A DNA stretch of 64,000 nucleotides from Pseudanabaena sp. PCC 7367 (GCF_000317065.1 NC_019701.1:2323001-2387000); one strand, 5' to 3'. Positions 43,475 through 52,574 are shown, counted from the stretch's first letter. Made by a program: numbers and translations. The notes: a model not told the origin generated them from the sequence alone.

Positions 43475-44587
43475 CTATTCTTTGGGCTTAGTGATTCCAG
43501 GTGGGGTAGGTGGACGATCGCCGTCCCTGGTTGTGGAGTTGGCGGCTTCCGGTTCGTCGCCCTTGGGCACCAGTTGACCATTACGATCGACATCAAAGTC
43601 ATCATTCACGTAGCCAGTATTTTCATACATTAACTGGTTAACGTAGCGATCTAGCTCGGCTTCGTCACTAATATACTGGCGGTAATGATCACGAATATCT
43701 GTTTCTACGCCCAACTCTTTCAGGCGACGATAGAGCAGATCGCCATCGCCCTGAAAATAGGCCTTGCGGGTCTGGCCATCCAGCATCGATCGCATCACAA
43801 TCGGCAATGGCACACCCGAAATCGAAGCGGGTTTAGCGCCAGCCAGGGAAAACATGCCATAGAGGGCAATAGAGCCAGCTACAGATAAAAACAACAGTCC
43901 GATCGTTTTAGTGTGGGTCAACTTGATTTTAGCTTCGCTACTGGCCTTGAAAGACTCTTTATCGGGCCAATCTCCCACCTGGGCAATTATTGTTTGATCT
44001 GGCTTTTGGTGCTTTTTCCTAACCTTGACCTTGTTCAAATATGGCGCAGCTTGATCGCTGTGTTGGTGTACTGATTGAGGTGGCGAGTTAAGGGCATTGA
44101 GATGATCAGGATTGAGCCATTTTCCTGTGCCCTCAAACAATGAATAATCCGGTGACTTTTCTCGCTTTTTGCGTACCCGCACCCCCTCTGGTTTTAGTTC
44201 AGGGTGCTTGCTATTGGCTTTGAACTTTGCTAAGCGTTGTTCCGGTGTATCGGGTTGCCAATCACCATCGCCAGACAGGAGCGAGTATTTTGCCGATCGC
44301 CCCCGCTTTTTTTTGTGCTTATGTAGTTGATGGTGGTGTTGATCGCTACCTTCCAGCTTTGCCTGATGTTCGTAGTGGTCAGGTTCAATGGCATTATTGT
44401 TGGTAGTCTGTTGATCTACAAAAGCATGACCCTCAGCGTTAGATTCTTGATCACTAGGGGGAGGGACATGATCGCCATGATGCGATCGCGGCTGAATTAT
44501 AAAATTAGAGCCAGTAAAAATAGAATCGCCACTGCCCCTGCGTTTCTTCTTGATCTTTGTTTTTTTTGATTGCCAATCTTGATCCAT
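43475..44587 (-). CDS. Membrane protein with four basic repeats and one TM helix
   Basis: I do not recognise this 370-residue protein. Its N-terminal ~225 residues are lysine-, histidine- and glutamine-rich and contain four related segments. These are KIKKKRRGSGDSIFTGSNF (11-29), KHKKKRGRSAKYSLLSGDG (90-108), RVRKKREKSPDYSLFEGTG (137-155) and KVRKKHQKPDQTIIAQVGD (188-206). A TM helix follows (IGLLFLSVAGSIALYGMFSLAG, about 229-250). A C-terminal domain of about 120 residues contains YRRLKELGVETDIRDHYRQYISD. The basic region should lie in the cytoplasm by the positive-inside rule. Binding of an acidic partner, RNA or DNA is a possibility, not shown. Confidence 0.6.
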   Translation of the reverse strand: MDQDWQSKKTKIKKKRRGSGDSIFTGSNFIIQPRSHHGDHVPPPSDQESNAEGHAFVDQQTTNNNAIEPDHYEHQAKLEGSDQHHHQLHKHKKKRGRSAKYSLLSGDGDWQPDTPEQRLAKFKANSKHPELKPEGVRVRKKREKSPDYSLFEGTGKWLNPDHLNALNSPPQSVHQHSDQAAPYLNKVKVRKKHQKPDQTIIAQVGDWPDKESFKASSEAKIKLTHTKTIGLLFLSVAGSIALYGMFSLAGAKPASISGVPLPIVMRSMLDGQTRKAYFQGDGDLLYRRLKELGVETDIRDHYRQYISDEAELDRYVNQLMYENTGYVNDDFDVDRNGQLVPKGDEPEAANSTTRDGDRPPTPPGITKPKE

Positions 44588-44857
44588 AGCTTTGCCAGAG
44601 CCCCCGTAATCTCTTAGATCATAACCTAAGTTATTTCTAATTCAAGCCTGTGCCTGTATATTTTTGTCCCCGGATCATGCAAAGCCCCCATTCATCCAAA
44701 CTATTATGATCCAGATGAAGTCAAACTAACAGCTCTGGTTATGATCCTATAACCGCTAAAAAGCTGAATATTTGAAAACACTAAACGATCGCCCAGCCTA
44801 ATTACCATAGCTAGCCGATCGAAATTATCAAATGATTATCAAATGACAGAAATTAAA

Positions 44858-44931
44858 CGGGCCCGGCAGGACTCTAACCTGCGACTTACCGCTTAGAAGG
44901 CGGTTGTTCTATACAACTGAACTACGAGCCC
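44858..44931 (-). tRNA. tRNA-Arg (anticodon UCU)
   Basis: The minus strand gives a full cloverleaf: acceptor GGGCTCG with CGGGCCC (including a G-T pair), anticodon stem ACCGC/GCGGT with loop CTTCTAA (anticodon TCT), and T-arm GCAGG-TTAGAGT-CCTGC. It reads AGA and AGG codons. The discriminator base is G and CCA is not encoded. Confidence 0.94.
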
Positions 44932-45226
44932 ACAGCATATATGGTATACCACAAGTTCATGGTTGCATTCAATCGCTCAAGGGATGTGATCGGGCGATCG
45001 ATTTGGATATTTTGGTCTCAATAACTAGATATATTGATATCTGCGATTAAAGTCTGATTCAATCCTCCCCAAGCAAAATAACTGCAAAAATCATGTCTAT
45101 TCCTCTCCCTACCTGCTTTTTATGAGTAGTCTAGAGGATTGGAGCTAAATATACTAATATCTAGGGGCTCAAACTGAAAACTGATCAATTTAGGTTTTCA
45201 ATTAGGTAGGATCAAGAATTTTAGTA

Positions 45227-46801
45227 ATGCTAGATCAGATAATCGTCACCACCGCCCAAATGCGATCGATCGAAGAATTGATGTTTCGAGCGGGGATGCC
45301 CGTTGCGGCATTGATGGAGAAAGTGGCTGGCCAAATTGTCGATCGGATCGAAGCGCTCTATCCAGTTGCTGACTATGCCAAGGTGGGGATTTTGGTTGGC
45401 CCTGGTCATAATGGTGGTGATGCCTTGGTGGTGGCCAGGGAGTTGTGGCACCGCGATCGCCAGGTAAGAATCTTTTTGCCCCTACCCGATAAACTAAAAC
45501 CCCTCACCCGCGAACATTGCCAATATGCCCATAACCTGGGTATTCCCATTCTGCCTCTTGACAAATTAGACCAACTCAAAACCTGCGATTTAATTGTGGA
45601 TGGATTGTTTGGTTTTGGCCTGGAGCGGGAAATAACCGAGCCGATCGCCACCGCCATCAATACCATCAACACCTGGCAAGTACCCATTCTCAGCATCGAT
45701 CTGCCATCGGGGTTAAATACCGATCATGGCAAAATAATGGGTACTGCAATCAAGGCCAGCCATACCCTTTGCTTGGGTTTATGGAAGCGAGGTTTGTTTA
45801 CGGAATCGGCATTGGTGAATTTGGGAGAATTAGAGCGGGTTGATTTTGATATCCCCACTGCATTTGTAGTAAAAGTGTTGGGCAAAGATCATAATCTATG
45901 GCGAATTAATTGCACTCAGGCTCTAGACTGGTTGCCCAGATGTCGTCCCCTCAATAGCCATAAATATCAAACCGGGCATTTATTATTAATTGCCGGATCA
46001 CAACATTATCCAGGGGCAGCAATCTTGGCAGCATTAGGAGCAAGGGCTAGTGGCGTTGGCATGTTAACTATTCTGGTGCCGGAGTCATTACGCCAATTTG
46101 TCTTGGCACAGGTTCCCGAAGCCTTGGTAATTGGTTGCCCAGAAACAGAAACCGGAGCGATCGCCGAACTACCGTTCCAGGATGTGAGCAAATATAGCGT
46201 GATCGCCTGTGGCCCTGGCCTCACTGTTGATGCTCAGAATGCGGTAGAACAGGTGATTGGTAAGGAATGCCCATTGGTGTTGGATGCGGATGGTTTGAAT
46301 TTACTGGTGTTGATCGGCGTGAATAAATTCAAGCGGATTCGACCTCGGCCAACGATCATCACTCCCCATTGGGGCGAATTTGGCAGATTGTTTCCGCATC
46401 TTAAAAATCAACAGGATCGACTTGCAGCCCTGCGGGAGGCGATCGACATTACTGGCGCGATCGTTCTGCTGAAGGGAGCCCGCACCGCGATTGGTTTTAA
46501 CACTGGCAATCCGGTCAGCGCTCAAAGTATTGCCGATGGCGAAAAACAGAATGCGCAAATTTGGATTAATCCCGAAAGTACCCCAGCCTTGGCTCGTGGT
46601 GGCAGTGGCGATGTTTTAACCGGTTTGATTGGTGGTCTGTGGGCACAGGGTATGCAGGGGAATCAAGCGGCGATCGCGGCTACGATCTGGCATTCCCAGG
46701 CCGCAATTCAACTGGCCAAGCAGCATACCCAGATGAGTGTCGAGCCGAGTAAGTTGGCGAATCAATTGGGTTCAGTGTTGGCGGGTTTAGCGCAGGAATA
46801 G
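45227..46801 (+). CDS. nnr: Bifunctional NAD(P)HX epimerase / ADP- or ATP-dependent dehydratase
   Basis: The N-terminal YjeF epimerase domain (about residues 1-210) has VGPGHNGGDALVVARELWHR and the SIDLPSGLNTDHG motif. The C-terminal ribokinase-like dehydratase domain (about 230-524) has HLLLIAGSQHYPGAAILAALGA, PLVLDADGLNLL, TIITPHWGEFGRLF and STPALARGGSGDVLTGLIGGL. Together they repair hydrated NADH and NADPH. The fused architecture is the common bacterial form, equivalent to E. coli YjeF/Nnr. It lies alone, with a long spacer after it. Confidence 0.93.
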   Translation: MLDQIIVTTAQMRSIEELMFRAGMPVAALMEKVAGQIVDRIEALYPVADYAKVGILVGPGHNGGDALVVARELWHRDRQVRIFLPLPDKLKPLTREHCQYAHNLGIPILPLDKLDQLKTCDLIVDGLFGFGLEREITEPIATAINTINTWQVPILSIDLPSGLNTDHGKIMGTAIKASHTLCLGLWKRGLFTESALVNLGELERVDFDIPTAFVVKVLGKDHNLWRINCTQALDWLPRCRPLNSHKYQTGHLLLIAGSQHYPGAAILAALGARASGVGMLTILVPESLRQFVLAQVPEALVIGCPETETGAIAELPFQDVSKYSVIACGPGLTVDAQNAVEQVIGKECPLVLDADGLNLLVLIGVNKFKRIRPRPTIITPHWGEFGRLFPHLKNQQDRLAALREAIDITGAIVLLKGARTAIGFNTGNPVSAQSIADGEKQNAQIWINPESTPALARGGSGDVLTGLIGGLWAQGMQGNQAAIAATIWHSQAAIQLAKQHTQMSVEPSKLANQLGSVLAGLAQE

Positions 46802-47044
46802 GGAAGGCGATCGTTTTTTTGTACAGATTAAAATTCCGTTAAACGCAGTCCAAAAGCCAAGCATAGGTAAATATGATTATGCTAATGACCCAAAAACAAC
46901 CCAAAGATCGGAAAACTTAGCAGCGATCGTAAAAAAGCCCTTCCATTTCCAAAAAGATGTGTTATCTTAGGGAAGTCCAAGCAATAAGTCATGAACTGAT
47001 TGCAATCGAGACCCTTACCAAATAGGAAACAGGAGGTGATGCCC

Positions 47045-47116
47045 ATGATAGACAGTAGTAAATGCATGGGTCGCCTAGTATCCAATGTTGAACTGTGCGC
47101 TGGGGCTGCTCTCTAG
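47045..47116 (+). CDS. 23-residue mini-ORF with strong Shine-Dalgarno
   Basis: AGGAGG at 47031-47036 lies eight bases before ATG 47045, the best ribosome-binding site I saw in this window. The frame encodes 23 residues with two cysteines (MIDSSKCMGRLV near the start, VELCAGAAL at the end) and stops at TAG 47114. The peptide is neither a TM helix nor a known leader (no runs of one regulatory amino acid). The position ahead of a structured region suggests a leader peptide or a sensor ORF. I do not recognise it. Confidence 0.45.
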   Translation: MIDSSKCMGRLVSNVELCAGAAL

Positions 47117-47149
47117 TCCTTTAGGTTTTAAATATTTTTAATCTAAACC

Positions 47150-47290
47150 CTGGGGTTCCTCCCAGCAGTTGAACGATACTATGCGATCCGCTACACCGCT
47201 CTTAGTTACTGGTAGCTAGCAACCCAAGTTAATCAATCCGATTACTTGCCGCTGGTTTACCTCTACAACTAGGAGCGGATAGTTTTTATA
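47150..47290 (+). ncRNA. Candidate structured RNA / multi-hairpin 3' region
   Basis: Several helices can be drawn on the plus strand. CTGGG/CCCAG (47150-47154 with 47161-47165) has the loop GTTCCT, which contains a CCT that could reach the ribosome-binding site upstream. ATCCGCT (47186-47192) pairs with AGCGGAT (47274-47280), closing a multiloop. Inside it are TAGTTA-CTGG-TAGCTA (47203-47218) and AAGTtAATC/GATTACTT (47226-47247, one bulge). After the closing helix comes AGTTTTTAT, a T-tract. The pattern looks like a branched RNA with terminator. No Rfam family could be assigned by reading. Confidence 0.4.
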
Positions 47291-47342
47291 AGGGTTCTTT
47301 TGAGCTAGGTTGAGAACTGTTTTTTGAGATTGGTCGGGCAAC

Positions 47343-48017
47343 TCAGGCCAAGAGGCGATCGATTAGCTCCACTACGCCCTCGCCACAGATGCCGATCGTG
47401 ACCAAATCTGCGATCTCCCTGAGCTGCGGCAAAGCATTCGCCACCGCCACGCCATAACCACAGAGATTAATCAAATCATAATCATTCTCGGCATCACCAA
47501 CCGCCACAACCTGTTCCGGCGCGATCTGCAATTCCTTAAGCAATAAACTCAACCCCGCCGCCTTATTCACTCCCTGTGGCAGAATCATCACTTCGCCCTT
47601 GTTGAGGATAATTTGAGCATCGATCGTCATCTCGGTGATCAGCGTCTGGGTAGTTTTTAAATAGGGTTCTCTGGTGGCCACAATCACCTCACCATGAAAC
47701 AGATAATCAACGCCCCGCGCTGCTAAGGCTTGCATAAATTCTGGCGGCGGCGCTGCGCCCAGCAAAATTTTTTGATCCCGATCGCGCAAATATACCAATG
47801 CGCCATTCTCTGCCACCACCCCATCACAATAATCCCAAATTTGGGGAAATGTGCCAGTGAGATGGTCAAAACCCTGATCAAACAGCCGACCAGTCACAAT
47901 CAAGAACTTGCCACCAGCTTCACGCCATTGGGCGATCGCTTGCCGCGTAGAATCGGCCACCTGTCCCTTAATTGCAATGGTGCCATCAAAATCCGAGGCG
48001 ATCGCTAGATATGCCAT
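47343..48017 (-). CDS. HAD-superfamily phosphatase (Cof-like)
   Basis: The 224-residue protein has the HAD motif I DFDGTIAIKGQVAD, motif II VTGRLFD, motif III lysine region (NKAAG), and motif IV AVGDAENDYDLINLCGYGVAVANAL. The C2-type cap with the sequence of Cof phosphatases is present. It is expected to hydrolyse small phosphorylated metabolites such as sugar phosphates. The substrate is unknown. It is followed on the minus strand by nothing within the window's 540-base spacer. Confidence 0.87.
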   Translation of the reverse strand: MAYLAIASDFDGTIAIKGQVADSTRQAIAQWREAGGKFLIVTGRLFDQGFDHLTGTFPQIWDYCDGVVAENGALVYLRDRDQKILLGAAPPPEFMQALAARGVDYLFHGEVIVATREPYLKTTQTLITEMTIDAQIILNKGEVMILPQGVNKAAGLSLLLKELQIAPEQVVAVGDAENDYDLINLCGYGVAVANALPQLREIADLVTIGICGEGVVELIDRLLA

Positions 48018-48080
48018 TTATCCTGATTCCTATTCTTATTTCGAGTCGCTACTAACGCTACTAAATCGTCAAGAGATTGC

Positions 48081-48689
48081 TTAAGCCTGCTTCAACGCCA
48101 CCTTAACATTAAAACTAATACTAATTCTTTCAGCGTCAGCCAGATTTGCCCCCACCCCATGTAACAACCAACTGGGGAAAATCACCATCCGCCCCACGAT
48201 CGGTTTATATACCAGCTTCCCCTGCGTCCATTGGTTATATTCTGTGACCGGAATTGGATTCATGCGCACCGCCTGACGCGGATCAATAAAAAAGAGATCG
48301 CCGCTATTTTCGGTCGCCTGCACATAATAAACGCCACTAAGTACACAGTTAGGATGATCATGCACCACATTGGTAGCATATTTAGGATTTACCAATGCCC
48401 AGCAATTACTAATCACCATTGTCAATCGATCTAAATCCCATTTGGCAAACCTGGCAATTTCCACCACATTCTTGCCAGTAATATCCAGGAATTCCTTGAA
48501 GTTTGGGTTTTGGGTCAGCCGATCGTGGCTGTGCCAACCGATCACACTGGAGCGATCGCGCAGCCCGACTTGATCTGTAGCTTGCTCTGCCTTGATCGCG
48601 GCGATTAGCTGCTGATTCATTACCGGCGCGTTGGGAAGGTCAAAATGCCAGATCGAAGTAGGAAAACAATCTATTCTGGTGCCGCTCAC
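48081..48689 (-). CDS. 2OG-Fe(II) oxygenase-like protein (TIGR02466-like)
   Basis: The 202-residue protein has the double-stranded beta-helix iron motif: HDHP near residue 113, and WLLHGVGAN with ERISISFN for the distal histidine and 2-oxoglutarate arginine. The N-terminus IDCFPTSIWHFDLP and WALVNPKYATN match the family I remember as TIGR02466. The substrate is unknown. It lies head to tail with the HAD gene at about 60 bases. Confidence 0.78.
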   Translation of the reverse strand: MSGTRIDCFPTSIWHFDLPNAPVMNQQLIAAIKAEQATDQVGLRDRSSVIGWHSHDRLTQNPNFKEFLDITGKNVVEIARFAKWDLDRLTMVISNCWALVNPKYATNVVHDHPNCVLSGVYYVQATENSGDLFFIDPRQAVRMNPIPVTEYNQWTQGKLVYKPIVGRMVIFPSWLLHGVGANLADAERISISFNVKVALKQA

Positions 48690-48773
48690 AATTTATGTCT
48701 GCTAAGAAGTGGTTGAAATATTTTTTACTGTGATCGCTTACTGTTGTCGTTCTAATTGCCCTGCGAACAACCA

Positions 48774-49190
48774 CTAGGGATTAAGTAAATTCTCCAAGCG
48801 TTGCCGCATCTTCTCAATTTCTGCCGCTTCTGCCCCATTGCTGGAATCATTCGTATTCGCATTAGTAGCTGGCGTAGTTGCTGAGGCCGCCTCATCCTCA
48901 AGTTGCCATTCGGATGGATCGGCGTTTTCTTCCGTGGGCATGAAGAATTCACCGGACTTCACCACATACAATTGACAGCCCGAATCGCTGCAAATTTCTT
49001 CCAGTTCCTTTTGTTCTATTTGCTCAGGGCTGAGATCGGGAAAGTCCTGCGCTTCTAGTAAGCCCGAACAGCGATCGGCATCTTCTTGATCCTCAAAGGC
49101 AATGATTACGGTTTGGCCATCACTGAGCGAGAGTGCATAGAATGCTTGCTCCAGGTCATTAATATTAAATTGCAGAATCCATACTTGCAT
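48774..49190 (-). CDS. DUF3110-like conserved cyanobacterial protein
   Basis: This 138-residue protein begins MQVWILQFNINDLEQAFYAL, then TVIIAFEDQEDADRCSGLLEAQDF and ends with a polar, alanine- and asparagine-rich tail. The N-terminal domain, with VWILQFN and the ADRCSGLLEAQDFPD stretch, resembles DUF3110 of cyanobacteria and plastids. Function is unknown to me. It is soluble. The tail past residue 95 looks disordered. Confidence 0.75.
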   Translation of the reverse strand: MQVWILQFNINDLEQAFYALSLSDGQTVIIAFEDQEDADRCSGLLEAQDFPDLSPEQIEQKELEEICSDSGCQLYVVKSGEFFMPTEENADPSEWQLEDEAASATTPATNANTNDSSNGAEAAEIEKMRQRLENLLNP

Positions 49191-49352
49191 GTTAGCTATC
49201 CCAGTTGGCTATCCCAAGTGCCAAACTTTGTTCTATTTTAGGGGTTTGTGGCATTTTTTGGCTGATCCGGCCATACTTATCCTGGCTGAGTCGGTAAGGA
49301 GCAGCCTAACCTTAGATGGTTAGATCGGAGCAGTGGTGTTTGAGTGAATGAG

Positions 49353-50432
49353 TTAAGTTGAAAGGGCAGTTTCTGCGATCGCTTCGGTCGCTTGCCCTTC
49401 TTCTAGCTTTGGCTTAAACACCAAATTCAAGATCGTACGAATAGAGCCAGCCACCGGCACTGCCACAATCAATCCCAGCGGGCCATTAATTTTCAAACCC
49501 ACCACCAGAGACACCAAAATCCAAACTGGATTCAAGCCAGTGAGGTTTCCCAGCAGGCGCGGCGCGATCACATTGGTGACAATCTGGTCGATCGTCAAGC
49601 CCACCGACAATACCTTCAGCCCTAACCAGACATCTTCTAGAGATACAATCAGCGAAATTAAGCTAATCGCCAGCCAGCTGCCAAAGGGCACCAGGGTCAT
49701 AATGCCAATCCCCATCCCAAACAACAACCCAAAGGGCACATGTAGCGAAATGAAGGTCAAAGTCACGGCAGTGCCGCTCATTAATGCCAAAGTGGCTTGG
49801 CCAATGTAGTAATTTTTAAACTTTTCCCGCAAAGCTAGCCGCAACTCCGTCCCGATCGGATTGGGCACCAGATTAAAAATGCCGTGCCAGATTCGATCGC
49901 CCTGCAATAGCAAATAAAAAGTCAATACCAAAGTTAGTACCACGTTCAACAAACTGCCAGCGGTATCGAGCAAAAAGCCAATGATGCGGCCAGACAGGTT
50001 TTGTAATTGTTCAGACAGGCGATTGGTAAGCTGGGTAATAATGCCGCTGATGTCTACATTAATGTTTCTTGCCTCTGCCCAGATCTGGAGTGATTGCAAT
50101 TGTTGCACCCCAGAATCTACCCAACTCGGCAAGCGTTTGCCCAATTCGCTTAATTGCCCCAGAGCCAGCGGAAACAGAGTTACGCCAACGGCAATAATAC
50201 TGGTTGCGGCCGCCAGAAAGGCAATTGATACCGCACTACCGCGATTAACCCCGCGTTTGATGAGAAATTGCACCGCATAATTGAGCAAAAACGACACGAT
50301 CGCCGCCGCGATCACAATATTGCACAGGGGCTGGAAAAATTTAAACACCATATAGGCGACCCAGCCATTGAGAATAATCAGTGGAAAGGTAAGCCCAATT
50401 AGTAGGCGATTGGCAAGTTTTTCGGTGGGCAT
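49353..50432 (-). CDS. AI-2E family transporter
   Basis: The 359-residue membrane protein has about eight helices and the AI-2E/TqsA family pattern: the N-terminal LLIGLTFPLIILNGWVAYMVFKFF, the VNRGSAVSIAFLAAA segment, and the C-terminal IAPRLLGNLTGLNPVWILVSLVVGLKINGPLGLIVAVPVAGSI trailing motif (read in parts). Family members export small molecules; the quorum signal AI-2 is one case and others exchange ions. The upstream lipoprotein gene ends two bases before this start, so the two are translationally coupled. Confidence 0.87.
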   Translation of the reverse strand: MPTEKLANRLLIGLTFPLIILNGWVAYMVFKFFQPLCNIVIAAAIVSFLLNYAVQFLIKRGVNRGSAVSIAFLAAATSIIAVGVTLFPLALGQLSELGKRLPSWVDSGVQQLQSLQIWAEARNINVDISGIITQLTNRLSEQLQNLSGRIIGFLLDTAGSLLNVVLTLVLTFYLLLQGDRIWHGIFNLVPNPIGTELRLALREKFKNYYIGQATLALMSGTAVTLTFISLHVPFGLLFGMGIGIMTLVPFGSWLAISLISLIVSLEDVWLGLKVLSVGLTIDQIVTNVIAPRLLGNLTGLNPVWILVSLVVGLKINGPLGLIVAVPVAGSIRTILNLVFKPKLEEGQATEAIAETALST

Positions 50433-50434
50433 GT

Positions 50435-51196
50435 TTATTCGGTGGACTCGATTTGCAAAGTTTTAATGCTAGCGGCAAATATGGGTGCCAGACGATCGGC
50501 ATCATTGGCCAGAACTGAGCAAGTAATTACTAGCTTACGATTGGCAGGGGCATCAAAAATATAAAACCATTGTTGGAGTTGATTGCCAAGCTGCTCTGAT
50601 TGGGACACAATCACAATGCCAGCTAAACCAGAATTTGTGATGAAATCGCTTTGGCTCAGGATCTGGAAGTTTTGAAAAGCTTTGCTGACTGAATTGATAT
50701 TTACATTGGCATAATCATCTAAGGCACCGTCGTAGGTATCGCTAAAAATGCTGATGTTAGCCTGGTAGCGATCGCCCTCAGGCTGATTTTGCTCAGGTTG
50801 AGCTGGTTGATCGATTGTGTTACTTGGTTCCGGTTGATCGCCAGGAGCATCATGCTGGTTATTAGCAGCTTCAACATCCTGAATATTCTGAATATTCTGA
50901 ATATCCTGAACAAAAGTTGCATAAGTCAAGCCCGTCACAGTTTTGGTCTGCCAGCCCAGAGGCGGTTGCAAAGAAAAGCTGCTATCACTAGCCAGGTGGC
51001 GATCGGCAAGCTGGACATTCTCAAGCTGCTCCAGGCTCAGGCCAGGTAGGGTAGGGCTAGGAGTTGCTGGGTTCAAATCAGGTTCTAGCTTGCCCCAACT
51101 GCATGAGCCTAGCCAGAGTATAACTATTAAACTCAAACTTAGTCTAAATCCAGTTTTACAGACCTGTCGGTTGTGGATTTTGATCATTATTGGCAT
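50435..51196 (-). CDS. Lipoprotein of unknown function
   Basis: The protein begins with a basic stretch and a hydrophobic helix ending in the lipobox LGSC at about residue 32, so it is probably lipid-modified. A proline-rich spacer (PATPSPTLPG) leads to a domain with FSLQPPLGWQTKTVTGLTYATFV. A variable linker is rich in asparagine and glutamine and contains QNIQNIQD, from 9-bp tandem repeats (50879-50910). The C-terminal half has the pattern SIFSDTYDGALDDYANVNINS, reminiscent of PsbP-like domains, but this is not a firm assignment. It forms an operon with the AI-2E gene. Confidence 0.65.
   Translation of the reverse strand: MPIMIKIHNRQVCKTGFRLSLSLIVILWLGSCSWGKLEPDLNPATPSPTLPGLSLEQLENVQLADRHLASDSSFSLQPPLGWQTKTVTGLTYATFVQDIQNIQNIQDVEAANNQHDAPGDQPEPSNTIDQPAQPEQNQPEGDRYQANISIFSDTYDGALDDYANVNINSVSKAFQNFQILSQSDFITNSGLAGIVIVSQSEQLGNQLQQWFYIFDAPANRKLVITCSVLANDADRLAPIFAASIKTLQIESTE
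50879..50910 (-). repeat. 9-bp tandem repeat inside lipoprotein gene
   Basis: The unit CTGAATATT occurs three times with a fourth partial copy (50879, 50888, 50897, 50906), reading as QNI repeats on the minus strand. Because the unit is 9 bp, changes in copy number stay in frame and would vary linker length. Confidence 0.75.
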
Positions 51197-51526
51197 GGGC
51201 TGCTAATCGGATCTTAAGTCTGCGTAACTGTACCTAAATACATACTATAGATATAAGGATATTGATAGTCCTGCCCAGGTAATGATATTTAGCCACAGAG
51301 GCGCTGAGTTCAACTGACTAAGTGACTAATTGCCCAGAATATGCGGCCAAAAGCAATGTGGGGTGATTTATTAAGTTAAATATTAAGCAGTGGATATACT
51401 TAGGCATTGATTGTGGTTGAATCTTGACAATACAATATCAAGAGTAATGAATTCAATCACTTATTCCATTTCGATCGATTCAAATTAATCGGGTTTAGTT
51501 GCTTTTTTTAATGTGAGTGTGCGGGT
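51197..51526. other. Divergent spacer between lipoprotein and ABC-2 permease genes
   Basis: A 330-base AT-rich gap with no supported gene. It should contain two divergent promoters. I see no palindrome or repeat of note. Confidence 0.4.
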
Positions 51527-52300
51527 ATGAATTTTGGTCGAATTTTGGCGATCGCTTCTAATGTGGTCAAAGAGGTGTTTCGTGAGCAGGTACTCTATCT
51601 GGCGCTGCTCTATGTTTTTGTTTTGGTGGCGGCATTGACCCTATTACCATCGGTTTCTGCCAACACCCATGAAAAAATTACCGTTGATGTTGGCATTGCC
51701 GCGATCGAGGTAGTTGGCCTAATTGTGGCGGTGTTTGTGAGCACGGGTTTAATCAACCGCGAGATCGATAAGCGCACCATTTTTGTACTGGTGGCCAAAC
51801 CCCTCAGTCGGGCTGAGTTTGTTTTGGGTAAGCATTTAGGGATTTCGATCGTTTTGGCCAGCCTGATTGCGGTGATGTCAGCAATCTTTGTGGTGTTGAT
51901 GCTCATCTCTGGCATCCAAATCCCGATCGGCGCAATTTTGGTTTCTAATTTCTTTACCTTCTGGCAATTGATGTTAATCAGCGCGATCGCTATTCTTTTC
52001 AGCACCTTTACCAGCTCGTTGATCGCGGCATTACTAACTTTTGCTGCCTATTTGATGGGTAATATCAGCGCGGATATTTTGAAGCTGGGGGAACTGGCCG
52101 AAAATCCGGCGATGCAAAAAACAACTGAGTTTATCTATCTGGTGCTGCCAGATCTATCGCGGGCTAACCTCAAAAATGATGCGGTGGTTGCCTATTTGCC
52201 CAGTGGTGCAGAGCTATTCAACAATGGCGTATATATCCTGGCCTATGCTTGCATCATGCTGGCGCTGGCGATGCTGATCTTTGCCCGCCGCCAATTCTAG
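51527..52300 (+). CDS. ABC-2-type transporter permease
   Basis: This 257-residue protein has six predicted membrane helices. The cytoplasmic sequence INREIDKRTIFVLVAKPLSR and the LGKHLGISIVLASL helix match the ABC-2 permease family, in which the permease works with a separate ATPase. No ATPase gene lies next to it, so its partner is elsewhere. The cargo is unknown. The start ATG is at 51527 with no strong Shine-Dalgarno. Confidence 0.83.
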   Translation: MNFGRILAIASNVVKEVFREQVLYLALLYVFVLVAALTLLPSVSANTHEKITVDVGIAAIEVVGLIVAVFVSTGLINREIDKRTIFVLVAKPLSRAEFVLGKHLGISIVLASLIAVMSAIFVVLMLISGIQIPIGAILVSNFFTFWQLMLISAIAILFSTFTSSLIAALLTFAAYLMGNISADILKLGELAENPAMQKTTEFIYLVLPDLSRANLKNDAVVAYLPSGAELFNNGVYILAYACIMLALAMLIFARRQF

Positions 52301-52574
52301 GATTTCTATTTCTATAACTTATCTATCTTTTCTGTAACTCCACATTTTGGTTAATAAATATATCAACAAAAATAGTTAAGCAATTTTGCGGAAGCTATAC
52401 CGCTTAATTGATTGAATAAGGTTTATAGCAAGCATTAGCATAGTTGCAAGCTGTGTCAATTCAACATATGTTAGTAACAGATCGCAAATATGTGACTAAA
52501 TTTCAGGCTGGTAGATCTAAGTCATTAATGTTTGTGATTCATTAATGTATTTAGATTCTGGGGGTGTAATTGTG

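Larger units (their letters stand above)
46802..47342. other. Long spacer holding a short ORF and RNA-like structures
   Basis: This 541-base gap between nnr and the convergent HAD gene holds a 23-codon ORF with a strong ribosome-binding site and, after it, a series of hairpins ending in a T-rich stretch. These are listed as separate features. Upstream of them, near 46962-46968, a TTATCTT could act as a -10 element without a clear -35. Confidence 0.5.
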
